Shown piece after piece: positions 55,789-64,000 of a stretch of 64,000 nt of DNA. Under the pieces are notes generated by a model that saw only the letters and a program-made list of their open reading frames with translations, had not been told where the DNA came from and did no database searches. Each line of letters starts with the position of its first letter. Position 1 is the stretch's first letter. Source of the DNA: Bin34 sp965219935 (lineage in GTDB: Bacteria > Chloroflexota > Anaerolineae > Caldilineales > Caldilineaceae); NCBI GenBank assembly GCA_965219935.1, contig CBDCOU010000003.1, positions 806,001 to 870,000 of the forward strand, read 5' to 3'. Both the position numbers and the translations under genes were made by a program.

Positions 55789-57699
55789 ATGACCGAACAG
55801 GATTTCACCGCCGACACATCCGAAGTTCATCATCCGGCACCTGCATTGGTGGCCGGCCTGGCCCATCCGGACTACTTGGAACAGCGGAGGGCCGCGCTGC
55901 GGGATCCCGTGGGTTTCTGGCGCGACCGGGCCACGGAACTCCTGGACTGGTTCGAACCGTTTTCGCAGACCCTGGACGCCTCCGAAGCCCCGTTCTACAA
56001 GTGGTTTGCGGACGGCCGGACCAACATTTGCCTGAATGCGCTGGATCGCCATGTAGCCGGCGAGCACCGCGACAAGGTCGCCTTCATCTGGGAGTCCGAA
56101 CAGGGCGAGACCCAAACCTGGACGTTCGCTGAATTGGCGGTGGACGTCAACCGGTTCGCCAACGTGCTCAAGAGTCTGGGGGTGGCCAAGGGGGACACGG
56201 TCACGATCTACATGGGCCGGGTGATGGAACTGATCATTGCCATGCTTGCCACCACTAAGCTCGGCGCCGTCCACTCCGTGGTGTACGGCGGGTTCAGTGA
56301 ACAGGCGTTGGCCAGCCGCATCGAGGATTGCCAAAGCAAGGTTCTGGTCACCTGCGACGGGGCGTGGTTGCGGGGGAAGACCGTGGACCTGAAGGACATC
56401 GCCGATGCAGCAATGCAACGATGCCCAATCGTGCAGTCGGTGGTGGTGTGCCGGCGTACCGGGCAGAACGTTGGCATGGAGGCGGGCCGGGACCACTGGT
56501 GGCAAGACCTGATGGCATCGCCGGCGGCCTCCGAGGACTGCCCAACCGAAGTGATGGCGGCCGAAGACCCGCTGTTCATTCTTTACACGTCCGGTACGAC
56601 CGGCCGTCCCAAGGGCGTGCTCCACACCCACGGGGGCTACCAGGTCCAGATCGCAACCACCCTCAGCTATGCCTTCGACCTAGGCGACGACGATGTCTGG
56701 TGGTGTGCGGCAGACCCCGGCTGGATCACCGGTCACAGCTACATCGTGTACGGTCCCCTAATTCTGGGTGCCACCAGTGTTGTCTACGAAGGCGCGCCCG
56801 GATACCCCGAACCGGATCGTTGGTGGGAAATCGTGGACCGGTACAGCGTATCGATCCTATACACTGCGCCGACCGCCATCCGGGGCCTGATGCGCTTCGG
56901 CGACGAGTGGCCCCTTAGACACAGACTGGACACGCTCAGGTTGCTGGGCACGGTGGGCGAACCCATCAATCCGGAGGCTTGGCGCTGGTATCACCGCGTC
57001 ATCGGCAAGGGCAACTGTCCTGTTATCGACACTTGGTGGCAGACGGAGACCGGCGGCTTCATGATTACGCCCACGCCGGCCGTGCCACTCAAGCCCGGCA
57101 GTGCCACGCTGCCGTTCATCGGGGTGCTCGCGGATGTCGTCGACGAGGACGGAAATCCTTGTGCCGACAACGAGGAAGGTTCCCTGGTCATCAAGCATCC
57201 GTGGCCCGGCATGCTGCGCACGGTTTGGGGTGATCCGGATCGATATGTAGAGCAATACTGGTCGGAGTTCAGCGAGCAGGGCTGGTACTTTCCGGGTGAC
57301 AGTGCCCGCCGCGACCCGGATGGCTACATCTGGGTGATCGGGCGCATGGACGACGTGATCAAGGTGAGCGGTTACCGTTTGGGCACCGCCGAAATTGAAA
57401 GCGCACTGGTCAGTCACGAAGTCGTCGCGGAGGCGGCGGTCATTGGATTGCCGGACGAATTGCGCGGCAACCGAATCAGTGCCCATTGCATTCTCAACGA
57501 TGGAGTTGAGCCTGCCGACGATCTGGCAGACCGGCTCAAACGGCATGTCCGCGCGGAAGTGGGACCGATAGCCGTGCCCCAGGAAATCCACTTCACGGCA
57601 TCATTGCCCAAGACCCGCAGCGGCAAAATCATGCGCCGCCTGCTCAAGGCGCAGGCACTGGGCCAACCGCTGGGGGATACCAGCACGTTGGAAGATTAG
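55789..57699 (+). CDS. acs: Acetyl-CoA synthetase (AMP-forming) or close acyl-CoA synthetase
   Basis: 636 residues. ANL-superfamily motifs: the AMP/ATP loop YTSGTTGRPKGVLHTHGG (about 262), WWQTETGGFMIT (about 415), GDSARRDPDGY (about 503), and the acetylatable lysine in PKTRSGKIMRR (about 605). The tryptophan in the WWQTE-type acyl pocket is typical of short acyl (acetate) selectivity. It activates acetate with ATP and CoA. GGAGGAG precedes ATG 55789. Last gene of the BKACE-sucCD-acs block. Confidence 0.92.
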   Translation: MTEQDFTADTSEVHHPAPALVAGLAHPDYLEQRRAALRDPVGFWRDRATELLDWFEPFSQTLDASEAPFYKWFADGRTNICLNALDRHVAGEHRDKVAFIWESEQGETQTWTFAELAVDVNRFANVLKSLGVAKGDTVTIYMGRVMELIIAMLATTKLGAVHSVVYGGFSEQALASRIEDCQSKVLVTCDGAWLRGKTVDLKDIADAAMQRCPIVQSVVVCRRTGQNVGMEAGRDHWWQDLMASPAASEDCPTEVMAAEDPLFILYTSGTTGRPKGVLHTHGGYQVQIATTLSYAFDLGDDDVWWCAADPGWITGHSYIVYGPLILGATSVVYEGAPGYPEPDRWWEIVDRYSVSILYTAPTAIRGLMRFGDEWPLRHRLDTLRLLGTVGEPINPEAWRWYHRVIGKGNCPVIDTWWQTETGGFMITPTPAVPLKPGSATLPFIGVLADVVDEDGNPCADNEEGSLVIKHPWPGMLRTVWGDPDRYVEQYWSEFSEQGWYFPGDSARRDPDGYIWVIGRMDDVIKVSGYRLGTAEIESALVSHEVVAEAAVIGLPDELRGNRISAHCILNDGVEPADDLADRLKRHVRAEVGPIAVPQEIHFTASLPKTRSGKIMRRLLKAQALGQPLGDTSTLED

Positions 57700-57731
57700 C
57701 CGTTGAACCGATTGGTCCGCGCCGTCCGCGG

Positions 57732-58892
57732 TTAGGTCGACAACTGGTGTGCCGCCACCAGCACAATGTCGTAGACGGCGTGGGCCATGATGGCGGGAGC
57801 CAGGCCCAGCCGCATTCGAATCACACCGAACAACAAGCCCAGCAGGAACACCACAATCAGACCATCGGCCCCGTATTGCAGGCCGTGTGCCATCGCGAAC
57901 ACCAGATTGGCGAGCACGATTCCCAGCCTTGGCTGCAGGACGCCCCGCACCAACAACTCCTCGCTGATCCCGGCACTGAGGCCCAACAGGATAGCGCCAA
58001 TCAGGCTGGTGGGCAGGCTGGCCAGTTCCTCGAACAGTTCCGCTTCCGTCATGGGCAGGCCGGTTTGCGCCACCAGGGAGACAATCCACTGTTCGGCCAC
58101 CGTGATGAACACGGCCAAACCGATTCCGACCAGAATCCCGATACTGATGCCGCGCCATTGCACCGACTCCAAACCCAACCGCGCGAGTGCACAGCCCAGG
58201 TTGCGCGTGAGCGGAAACCCGATTGCCAACAGTGCTGTTGGGATGCTCCAAACCAGCGTTGAACACAACGACACAAGGGTGGCCGTTTCCGACGATGCCA
58301 GCGACTCCATGTCCGCCTCGAACACCGCGTACAGCAAGGGCCGATTGAACGGTACGAAGCTGAGGACGACCCAACCGATCACCTGAACGGTCCAGGCGAT
58401 GCTGATTGCATGGACAAAGTTGTCGGGTTGCATCGGCAGGACACGGGCCAGGAAGCGGCGCACCGCGGGCACGAAACAGGCCAGGCTGAGGGCCAGAACA
58501 GCACAACCGGCGACATATGCGCCGAGCAGCGGCTGCATGGAGGGATCAAATGATTGCAACGAGTCCTGTCCGCTCAGGAGGATGAGTCCCATTGCGGCCA
58601 ATGCCCCCAAGACGACGGTCGCACATACCAGCAGGAATCGGGCAGAGCGCCGGGTTCGGGCAACCGCGAGTACGGTTCCGCACAAACCCAGGCCAAGAAT
58701 CAACGAGCCTCCGAACCAAGGCAGTCCCAACGAGTTTCCGTAGGCCCCGAGTTGGCTGTCCAACACCGCGAGGGCCGTGGACGACAGCCCCAATGCCAGG
58801 AAGGTCACGGCCCAGACCGGAAAGATACCCGGCTGCCAGTGTCTCCAGTCGGAGGCCGCGTCCTCCAACCCGGTTGTGCGAACCTCGGTCAT
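57732..58892 (-). CDS. CPBP family intramembrane metalloprotease-like protein
   Basis: 386 residues with about ten hydrophobic helices. The C-terminal CPBP (Abi/Rce1) domain has the EExxxR motif in ISEELLVRGVLQPRLG (about 285), FAMAHGLQY (about 315), and a final His region AIMAHAVYD (about 370). Members are glutamate/histidine proteases, or act in processing or self-immunity; no partner is seen. ATG 58892 (MTEVRTT) is chosen because the long upstream frame is low-complexity and unrelated. Convergent with acs, 32 bases apart. Confidence 0.8.
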   Translation of the reverse strand: MTEVRTTGLEDAASDWRHWQPGIFPVWAVTFLALGLSSTALAVLDSQLGAYGNSLGLPWFGGSLILGLGLCGTVLAVARTRRSARFLLVCATVVLGALAAMGLILLSGQDSLQSFDPSMQPLLGAYVAGCAVLALSLACFVPAVRRFLARVLPMQPDNFVHAISIAWTVQVIGWVVLSFVPFNRPLLYAVFEADMESLASSETATLVSLCSTLVWSIPTALLAIGFPLTRNLGCALARLGLESVQWRGISIGILVGIGLAVFITVAEQWIVSLVAQTGLPMTEAELFEELASLPTSLIGAILLGLSAGISEELLVRGVLQPRLGIVLANLVFAMAHGLQYGADGLIVVFLLGLLFGVIRMRLGLAPAIMAHAVYDIVLVAAHQLST

Positions 58893-58983
58893 GGACCGCA
58901 CGGCAACCCGTGTCGGGGATCCGTCCCCTTCAAAGACCGGCGTGGCATCGATACGATCCGCACCTGCGGGCCGGCAACCGGAT

Positions 58984-59559
58984 TCATTGGACCCGCACGC
59001 GCCGATACAGGAACCAGTAGTCGGCTTCGGGGAAGGCGACCCGGACCCGCGGTGGTCCGCAAAACGGCCCTTGCATGCTGTGGGATTCAATGCGCCGGTC
59101 CAGGTCCGCAACTTCGGCCTGGTGACCGTACCAGCCGCGGAAGTCGGCCAGTCGCTGAACGCGAGCCCGATGTCCCATCGCGGTGGCAAAGTGCGCCTGG
59201 GCGGGTTCGCCTTCCCGGCTCCACTCATCCATTGCCCAGGTCAACGACCGGACGCGCGAAGCCAGTTCCCGCTGTGCCAGGGTGTCGGTCTCGGAGGAGA
59301 AAATCTCCAACAGCCTGTTGCCTTCGGCCAGCGGCGGGGAAGAAACGTGGTGGCCTTCCCCCGGAACCCATCCCTGCCGTTCGAAGCAGCTCCAGATGTC
59401 CCGATGTTCGAGATAGTCGGCGATCGACATCAAGTGGGCACGGTTGCCCAGGCTGGAGATCGGTACCTGCCTGAATACATCGCCCTTGAGCAGATAGGCT
59501 TCCAGTACTTCGATTTCAGACCGTAGAATCGCGCCGATCTCGGTGGGATCATCAATCAT
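58984..59559 (-). CDS. Hypothetical protein
   Basis: 191 residues, acidic, mostly helical N-terminal half. No membrane segment or signal is visible and no family is recognised. The C-terminal stretch VRVAFPEADYWFLYRRVRVQ is basic and aromatic. It lies 54 bases downstream of dtd on the same strand and is followed by the CPBP gene, so the three may share a transcript. Coding is supported by uninterrupted frame and codon bias like the neighbours. Confidence 0.5.
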   Translation of the reverse strand: MIDDPTEIGAILRSEIEVLEAYLLKGDVFRQVPISSLGNRAHLMSIADYLEHRDIWSCFERQGWVPGEGHHVSSPPLAEGNRLLEIFSSETDTLAQRELASRVRSLTWAMDEWSREGEPAQAHFATAMGHRARVQRLADFRGWYGHQAEVADLDRRIESHSMQGPFCGPPRVRVAFPEADYWFLYRRVRVQ

Positions 59560-59613
59560 GGGATGCCGGCGGGAGACAATCTTGACAGAAGCCGGCGTTT
59601 GGCAACGCCGCGC

Positions 59614-60075
59614 CTATTCTGGCACAGGGTTGAACTCCCTGCGGCTGGAAAGCACCATGGTGACCGGACCATCGTTCACGAGGGCCACTTCCATCATGGC
59701 TCCAAAGCGTCCTTGGGCCGTTGGCACCCGCGCCGCCAGGCCCGCCACTACTGCATCGTACAGGGCTTCCGCCATGGACGGGGGCGCGGCCGCCATGAAA
59801 TTGGGCCTCCGCCCCTTGCGCGTGTCCCCCAACAGTGTGAACTGGCTGATGGCCAACACGGATCCACCTGCCTCGGCCACACTCAGGTTCATCCGGCCCG
59901 CCTCGTCGGCGAAGACTCGCAGCCCCGCAATCTTGTCAACGAGGTAGGTTGCGTCGGCGTCTGTGTCGCCGTGGCCCACGCCCAGCAACACCAGAAGGCC
60001 CCGGCCTATTTGACCAACCACTTCGGCATCCACCGACACGCACGCCTGACTGACGCGTTGTACCACTGCAATCAT
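59614..60075 (-). CDS. dtd: D-aminoacyl-tRNA deacylase
   Basis: 153 residues, a typical Dtd. The N terminus MIAVVQRVSQACV, the catalytic SQFTLLGDTRKGRRP (about 77-91) and the NDGPVTM motif (about 134) with the Gly-transPro signature are all present. It hydrolyses D-amino acids (and glycine mischarged on tRNA-Ala) from tRNA, protecting translation fidelity. Downstream of the kinase gene by 82 bases. Confidence 0.96.
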   Translation of the reverse strand: MIAVVQRVSQACVSVDAEVVGQIGRGLLVLLGVGHGDTDADATYLVDKIAGLRVFADEAGRMNLSVAEAGGSVLAISQFTLLGDTRKGRRPNFMAAAPPSMAEALYDAVVAGLAARVPTAQGRFGAMMEVALVNDGPVTMVLSSRREFNPVPE

Positions 60076-60157
60076 GTGCCTTCTTCCCTTCGGAAACGAT
60101 GGGCCGTTCCACCGGATTCGAAGCCGCGGCGGACCGGTGATGATGAGTGCGCCGCCG

Positions 60158-62395
60158 TCATTGGAACGTCTCGCGCTTCAGTTTCAAGAGTTGCACGATG
60201 ACATCGCCTGCCTGCTCATCCAAAAGCAGAATCATGAAACCTCGTTCGAACTCCTGCAGAGTTCCGACGATGACACGCGACGGGCCCAACGCCGGGCCCA
60301 GGCGATCGCGCAAACTGATGATCCGGTTGCCCGTCCATTCATACATTAGATTCAGGAACGGTTCGAAGAACTGATCCGCATCCGGTGCGACTTGTTCACC
60401 GGACTGGTCGCTGCCACTGTCGGGCGGCAGCATTTGCCGGGGGGACACAAAGACAAAGTCCCATGCGGGGTAGTTGAAGAAGGGGACGGACGCTCCTTCC
60501 ACCTCCGGTCTCCGGTCCGTATCTTCGTCCTGCACGGTGGCTACGTACACGCGGTTGGTGTTGACGGCATAGAGGAGCACGCCCCACGTGAATTCCTGAA
60601 TGTTGACTTTCGGCAACGACTTGGAGACCTGAGACGGGCACCCGAACTCCAGATGGGCCTCGAACTCATCAAAGAGTTCCCGGAAGGCCTCATGCAATTG
60701 GAAGTTGGTGCAGGCGTCCCGCCACGACTGCGGGGTGGAGGTTGGTGTCACCGTGGCAGTCGGAGTGGCGGTGGGGGTTGGCGTAGCCGTGGGGACCGGT
60801 GTGGCGGTAGCGGTCGGTTCGGGCACGGGGGATACCACGCTCACCGGCTCCAGCAGATCCGTGTCCCGGGTCTGGACAACCGAACCGGACACCCAGCCTC
60901 TGGCACCTGCCTGTCCCGTCAGCTGGCTCAGATCCACTTCCCACCAGGACTTGGTCGCATCATGTCCTGTCAGCCTCAGGACTGTGTCGAACCGCTGCTT
61001 GGACACCACCGGATATTCGATGCCGGGGCCGGAGCGAACATTGATCCCTTCCTGGGCCTGGACCACCGCTATTGCCTCAACGGTGCCGGTTGGGGTGATC
61101 CGCGGCAGGATTGGCGCGGCCGGAGGTTTTGGAAGATCCGACGTCACGGACTGGTTCCTAGTGGCATCGTCCCCGTTGGTTCCACCGGTATCCGTCTGCA
61201 CGTTGGGGGTTGCCGTTTCGGCCGGGGCGGTGTCTGTAGAGTTTGTGCGCCCGCGATCCAGTGGAACGGCCGTGACCACCAGGACGATGACGGCAAGCGC
61301 GAGCACCAGCCCCAGTGCCGGGCTCCAAGGCGATGTCAGCGGCCCTGAGGTTCGCGACCAAACTTTCCGCAGAAGGGATTGGGCGCTTGGTTCCACTTTG
61401 AGCTGGGGCGATGTGGCAAGGTGCGGCATGGTTTGGGTCTCGGCATCGTCCCGGTCCCCTGCCAGATCAAACGGGCCGATGTCGGTGCTCGCGCCGATCT
61501 CGGTCAGCTGGTCCGCCATCTCGGCTGCGGTCTGAATGCGATGCCGCGGATCCTTGGCCAGGCACTTGGTCAATAGTTCGAGCAGTTGCCCGGGCAGCGT
61601 GACCTGCTGCAAATCCACGTTTTCGGGATCGAATTCGACATTGACCTGGCTGTACAGCACTTCGGATGTGGAGCCGCCGAAGAGCGTCTTGCCAACCACG
61701 CACCGGTACAGGACGGAAGCCAAGGCATAAACATCCGCCCTGCGGTCCACCGGCACGGCTCCGGAGCACTGTTCGGGCGACATGTAGGACGGGGAACCCA
61801 CGGTGCGGCCGGTGGCTGTCAGTTCCGGCGTATCAACGGCCGAGGCGATCCCGAAATCCGTCAGCAACGGCACGAACGGGTAGTCGAGCGAAGCAATCTG
61901 GATGTGGTGCTCGTCATAGAGGGTGGACGGCCGCATCAGGATGTTGCTGGGTTTCACATCCCGATGCACCAGTTGTTCCCGATGGGCGTAGTCCAAGGCC
62001 CGTGCAATCGGTGCCAGGAGGACGCAAACCTCCGCGAAATTGAGTTGGCCGACCCGACGAGCCATTGATTCCAGCGTTTCCCCATAGACTAATTCCATCG
62101 CCAGATAGCCGGCGTTGAATTCCGTAAACTCGCCTACCTGATAGGTTTGGACGATGTTGGGATGGGACAGTCGGCTGGCAATCTGGATTTCCTGCCGAAA
62201 ACGCTGTTGCGCAGTCTCGTCGGAACTGGGCAGCATGACTTTCAACGCGACGCTGCGCGCGTTGACCGCGTCATAGGCTTGGTAGACTGTCGAAGCACCA
62301 CCACTCCCAATCTGACGGGAGATGTGGAAACGTCCGATGCGCTGGCCTACGAAAGACTGCACGGGTACCCTTGACTTCCAGGTGTGCAAGAGCAA
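60158..62395 (-). CDS. Membrane-bound Ser/Thr protein kinase with extracellular SH3-like domain
   Basis: 745 residues. A PknB-type Hanks kinase domain (about 20-285) has GSGGAST (30-36), VALKVM (K52), VHRDVKPSN (D146), TDFGIAS and SYMSPEQ. After a linker there is one membrane helix (about 360-378). Outside the cell, an SH3-like module (about 445-510, INVRSGPGIEYPVV) is followed by a Thr/Pro-rich stalk (PTATPTPTATPT) and a C-terminal domain of about 190 residues that I do not recognise. All key catalytic residues are present, so it is probably an active receptor kinase. Divergent from the FHA-winged-helix gene. Confidence 0.88.
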   Translation of the reverse strand: MLLHTWKSRVPVQSFVGQRIGRFHISRQIGSGGASTVYQAYDAVNARSVALKVMLPSSDETAQQRFRQEIQIASRLSHPNIVQTYQVGEFTEFNAGYLAMELVYGETLESMARRVGQLNFAEVCVLLAPIARALDYAHREQLVHRDVKPSNILMRPSTLYDEHHIQIASLDYPFVPLLTDFGIASAVDTPELTATGRTVGSPSYMSPEQCSGAVPVDRRADVYALASVLYRCVVGKTLFGGSTSEVLYSQVNVEFDPENVDLQQVTLPGQLLELLTKCLAKDPRHRIQTAAEMADQLTEIGASTDIGPFDLAGDRDDAETQTMPHLATSPQLKVEPSAQSLLRKVWSRTSGPLTSPWSPALGLVLALAVIVLVVTAVPLDRGRTNSTDTAPAETATPNVQTDTGGTNGDDATRNQSVTSDLPKPPAAPILPRITPTGTVEAIAVVQAQEGINVRSGPGIEYPVVSKQRFDTVLRLTGHDATKSWWEVDLSQLTGQAGARGWVSGSVVQTRDTDLLEPVSVVSPVPEPTATATPVPTATPTPTATPTATVTPTSTPQSWRDACTNFQLHEAFRELFDEFEAHLEFGCPSQVSKSLPKVNIQEFTWGVLLYAVNTNRVYVATVQDEDTDRRPEVEGASVPFFNYPAWDFVFVSPRQMLPPDSGSDQSGEQVAPDADQFFEPFLNLMYEWTGNRIISLRDRLGPALGPSRVIVGTLQEFERGFMILLLDEQAGDVIVQLLKLKRETFQ

Positions 62396-62455
62396 CCGCG
62401 TGGCATTTTCGGGCTAACCTCAAGCGGCTCGCCGACACGGCTGCCAAACCCCCTG

Positions 62456-62484
62456 TTGACCGCCAACAACAATCCGTACACAAT
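62456..62484 (+). promoter_or_regulatory. Predicted promoter of the FHA-winged-helix gene
   Basis: TTGACC (62456-62461) and CACAAT (62479-62484) are separated by 17 bases. Transcription would start near 62491, leaving a leader of about 110 bases before the ATG at 62603. Confidence 0.45.
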
Positions 62485-62602
62485 AGGGTTGGTCAGGAGG
62501 CAAGACCGGTCAAGCGTCCGGCAGTCTAGCATATGGCGGGCGGCCTGGACAGCGCCGTTGTGACAGTGCGCTAAACCGGCACTTGCCCAGTGGGAGGGAC
62601 GG

Positions 62603-63268
62603 ATGTCTTTCAAGGTTCACGGAAAGCTGGTCTGCCTGAACGGCCCCAGCAGCGGCCAGGAGGTGGTTCTGGGCGAAGGCACGAGCATTGTTGGCCGGGC
62701 ACCCAATTGCGACATTGTGCTGGATGACAAGTTCGCATCGCGCCAGCATGCCATGATCGATCGCTTGGACGGACAATACCTGGTGCGCGACATTGGCAGT
62801 AAGAATGGCATTTCGGTCAACCAGTACCGACTGTCCCGGGATGAATCGGTGGCCCTGACGGACGGCGCGGTCGTCACCTTCGCCAATACCCGGTTCCGAT
62901 TTGAGGATCCGGCAGCGACGATGACCAACCTGAGTCTGGAGAAGTCCGAGACCGCGCCGGTGCTCCGACTGCACGAAGCCAGTCGTCATGTGCTGATCAA
63001 TGGTGTGCCCCTGAATCCTCCGCTAAGCCTGAAACAGTTCGACCTGCTGTGTCTGCTGCACGACAGGTTGGGCCAAGCGGTGAGCAAGCACGAGATTGCC
63101 AGCGCCGTATGGCCGGAGGAAACCGAGGGCGTGGCCGACAGCAACGTGGATCGCCTGGTCAGCCGGGTCCGTTCGCGGCTGGCGGACGCCACGGGCGGAA
63201 ACCAGTTCATCGAAACAGTGCGCGGTTTTGGATTCCGGATGCTTGACCCCGACGGCAACGGGAAGTAG
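62603..63268 (+). CDS. FHA domain fused to OmpR/PhoB-type winged-helix DNA-binding domain
   Basis: 221 residues. The FHA phosphothreonine-binding domain (about 25-100) has IVGRAPNCDIVLDD, SRQHAMI and GSKNGISVN. The C-terminal OmpR/PhoB-type winged helix (about 120-215) has LKQFDLLCLLHDRLG and the recognition-helix part VDRLVSRVRSRL, then FIETVRGFGFRM. There is no receiver domain, so activation should come from phosphothreonine binding rather than Asp phosphorylation. The divergent neighbour is a Thr kinase, which suggests a pair. GGGAGGG precedes the ATG. Confidence 0.85.
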   Translation: MSFKVHGKLVCLNGPSSGQEVVLGEGTSIVGRAPNCDIVLDDKFASRQHAMIDRLDGQYLVRDIGSKNGISVNQYRLSRDESVALTDGAVVTFANTRFRFEDPAATMTNLSLEKSETAPVLRLHEASRHVLINGVPLNPPLSLKQFDLLCLLHDRLGQAVSKHEIASAVWPEETEGVADSNVDRLVSRVRSRLADATGGNQFIETVRGFGFRMLDPDGNGK

Positions 63269-63336
63269 GTCCGCGGAGCGATTGGGCTGCGGGCTGTTTC
63301 AACATGCAGCCATCCATCTCCTCGACCACTACCGCC

Positions 63337-63948
63337 ATGACCTTGCCAGTTCTGGTCATGGCGGCGGGCGCTTCCCGCCGCATGGGGCGCCCGAAGCAGT
63401 TGCTGCCCCTTGGGACCGGCACTGTCCTGACAACGGTTGTCGACACGCTGTTGGCTGCCGGCTGCACCCCGGTCGTGTGTGTGTTGGGGGCCTCGGGCAA
63501 TCAAGTGGCGGCGGTGCTGGACGGCCTGTTGGTCGAAACCGTGTACAACCCGGACTGGGACACCGGGGAAATGCTCAGTTCCGTTCAATGCGGCCTTCGC
63601 CACCTGTCGCGAACAGATACCCACCCCGGGTGCCTGGTCGCCCTCGGCGACCAGCCAGGCTTGACCACGGCCACAGTGCGGGCCCTGGTCGGCACTGTGG
63701 CTAACCATCCGGATCGGACGGTGTTCTGCAGCCACGGCATGCGACGGCAACATCCCATCTACCTGCCGGTGTCACTGTGGCCGCGCATCTGCAAACTGCC
63801 GGTCTCCAGCACGCTGCGGGCCGTGACGGGCGATTCGCAACTGCCGGTAGCGTACGTAAATGTGGATTCGTTTAACGACTTCCGTGATCTGGACACGCCG
63901 GAACAGTATGATTCCTACCGCGCTCAGGCGATGTCAGACACCGGGTGA
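63337..63948 (+). CDS. MocA-like nucleotidyltransferase
   Basis: 203 residues. Nucleotidyltransferase of the MobA/MocA group. The N-terminal LVMAAGASRRMGRPKQLLPL signature binds the nucleotide (about 4-23), with ALGDQPGLT (about 108) for metal binding and a late DLDTPEQYD. MocA transfers CMP to molybdopterin for xanthine dehydrogenase-type enzymes. ATG 63337 lies closest to the conserved strand; ATG 63304 adds 11 residues. The adjacent partial gene would fit a molybdoenzyme maturation partner. Confidence 0.75.
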   Translation: MTLPVLVMAAGASRRMGRPKQLLPLGTGTVLTTVVDTLLAAGCTPVVCVLGASGNQVAAVLDGLLVETVYNPDWDTGEMLSSVQCGLRHLSRTDTHPGCLVALGDQPGLTTATVRALVGTVANHPDRTVFCSHGMRRQHPIYLPVSLWPRICKLPVSSTLRAVTGDSQLPVAYVNVDSFNDFRDLDTPEQYDSYRAQAMSDTG

Positions 63949-63951
63949 TGC

Positions 63952-64000
63952 ATGACAGGTTCTCTGTATCCGAAGCTCCAGCAATTAATTGAGGATGGTA
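63952..64000 (+). CDS. Start of a further gene, truncated by the window end
   Basis: From ATG 63952 the frame reads MTGSLYPKLQQLIEDG and stays open to base 64000, 3 bases after the MocA-like stop. Close spacing suggests the same operon. XdhC/CoxI-like maturation proteins start similarly and often follow mocA, but 16 residues cannot establish this. Confidence 0.35.
   Translation, partial: MTGSLYPKLQQLIEDG

Noticed and set aside
60745..60840. Short tandem-looking repeat resembling a satellite
   Set aside because: It encodes the Thr/Pro stalk of the kinase; the repetition follows the protein sequence and is not a CRISPR or mobile repeat.

Overview
This is a G+C-rich (about 60% by eye), densely packed bacterial chromosome segment. 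Housekeeping genes dominate and there is one clean insertion sequence. I saw no CRISPR array, prophage, rRNA operon or replication origin. Several traits suggest a Chloroflexota-like organism: a Thr/Pro-rich stalk in a Ser/Thr kinase, SH3-type surface domains, an eroded Uma2 gene, DUF3500 and CpXC proteins, and two LytR-CpsA-Psr genes. This lineage call is an inference from gene content, not a phylogeny.

Layout. 1-1022 is the N-terminal half of an ABC exporter (minus strand). 1467-10517 is a plus-strand run: SDR oxidoreductase, purA, purB, metallophosphoesterase, a PolX/PHP protein whose polymerase site is destroyed, an SH3 membrane protein and ligA. 10540-17875 (minus) is a complete Mrp/Mnh Na+/H+ antiporter operon, ABCDEFG. 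Its last gene, mnhG, is fused in frame to a PatB/MalY-type aminotransferase. 18070-20637 holds a WD40 protein, a HisC-like aminotransferase and a Uma2 pseudogene. 20694-26503 (minus) holds maeB, a CaCA exchanger, miaB and an SDR. 26969-33822 (plus) holds a HAD hydrolase overlapping a CpXC protein, a CinA with a degenerate amidase half, and two LCP proteins. 33830-38272 (minus) is a cell-envelope or sugar region (isomerase, membrane protein, glycosyltransferase, GtrA) interrupted by an ISAs1-family element with intact inverted repeats and a 10-bp target duplication.

38323-45440 carries tRNA-Ser(CGA), prfB with its programmed +1 frameshift, ftsY, divergent thrC, and smc. 45607-52709 holds three membrane or unknown proteins and a glutamate/glutamine decoding cluster: gltX, tRNA-Gln(CUG) with its own promoter and terminator, a DUF3500 gene, and glnS. 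52784-57699 is an acyl-CoA block (BKACE, sucC, sucD, acs). 57732-62395 (minus) holds a CPBP protease, an unknown protein, dtd and a receptor-like Ser/Thr kinase. Divergent from the kinase is an FHA-winged-helix regulator, followed by a MocA-like nucleotidyltransferase and the first codons of another gene.

The points most worth checking are these. ftsY and gltX have no ATG, GTG or TTG in frame before their conserved domains, yet have near-ideal Shine-Dalgarno sequences before CTG and ATC codons. mnhG is fused to patB. PolX has lost its polymerase aspartates. The kinase/FHA-wHTH pair looks like a phosphorylation-driven transcription switch. Start sites below are my choices from frame, ribosome binding sites and conserved N termini, and are sometimes downstream of the longest ORF.
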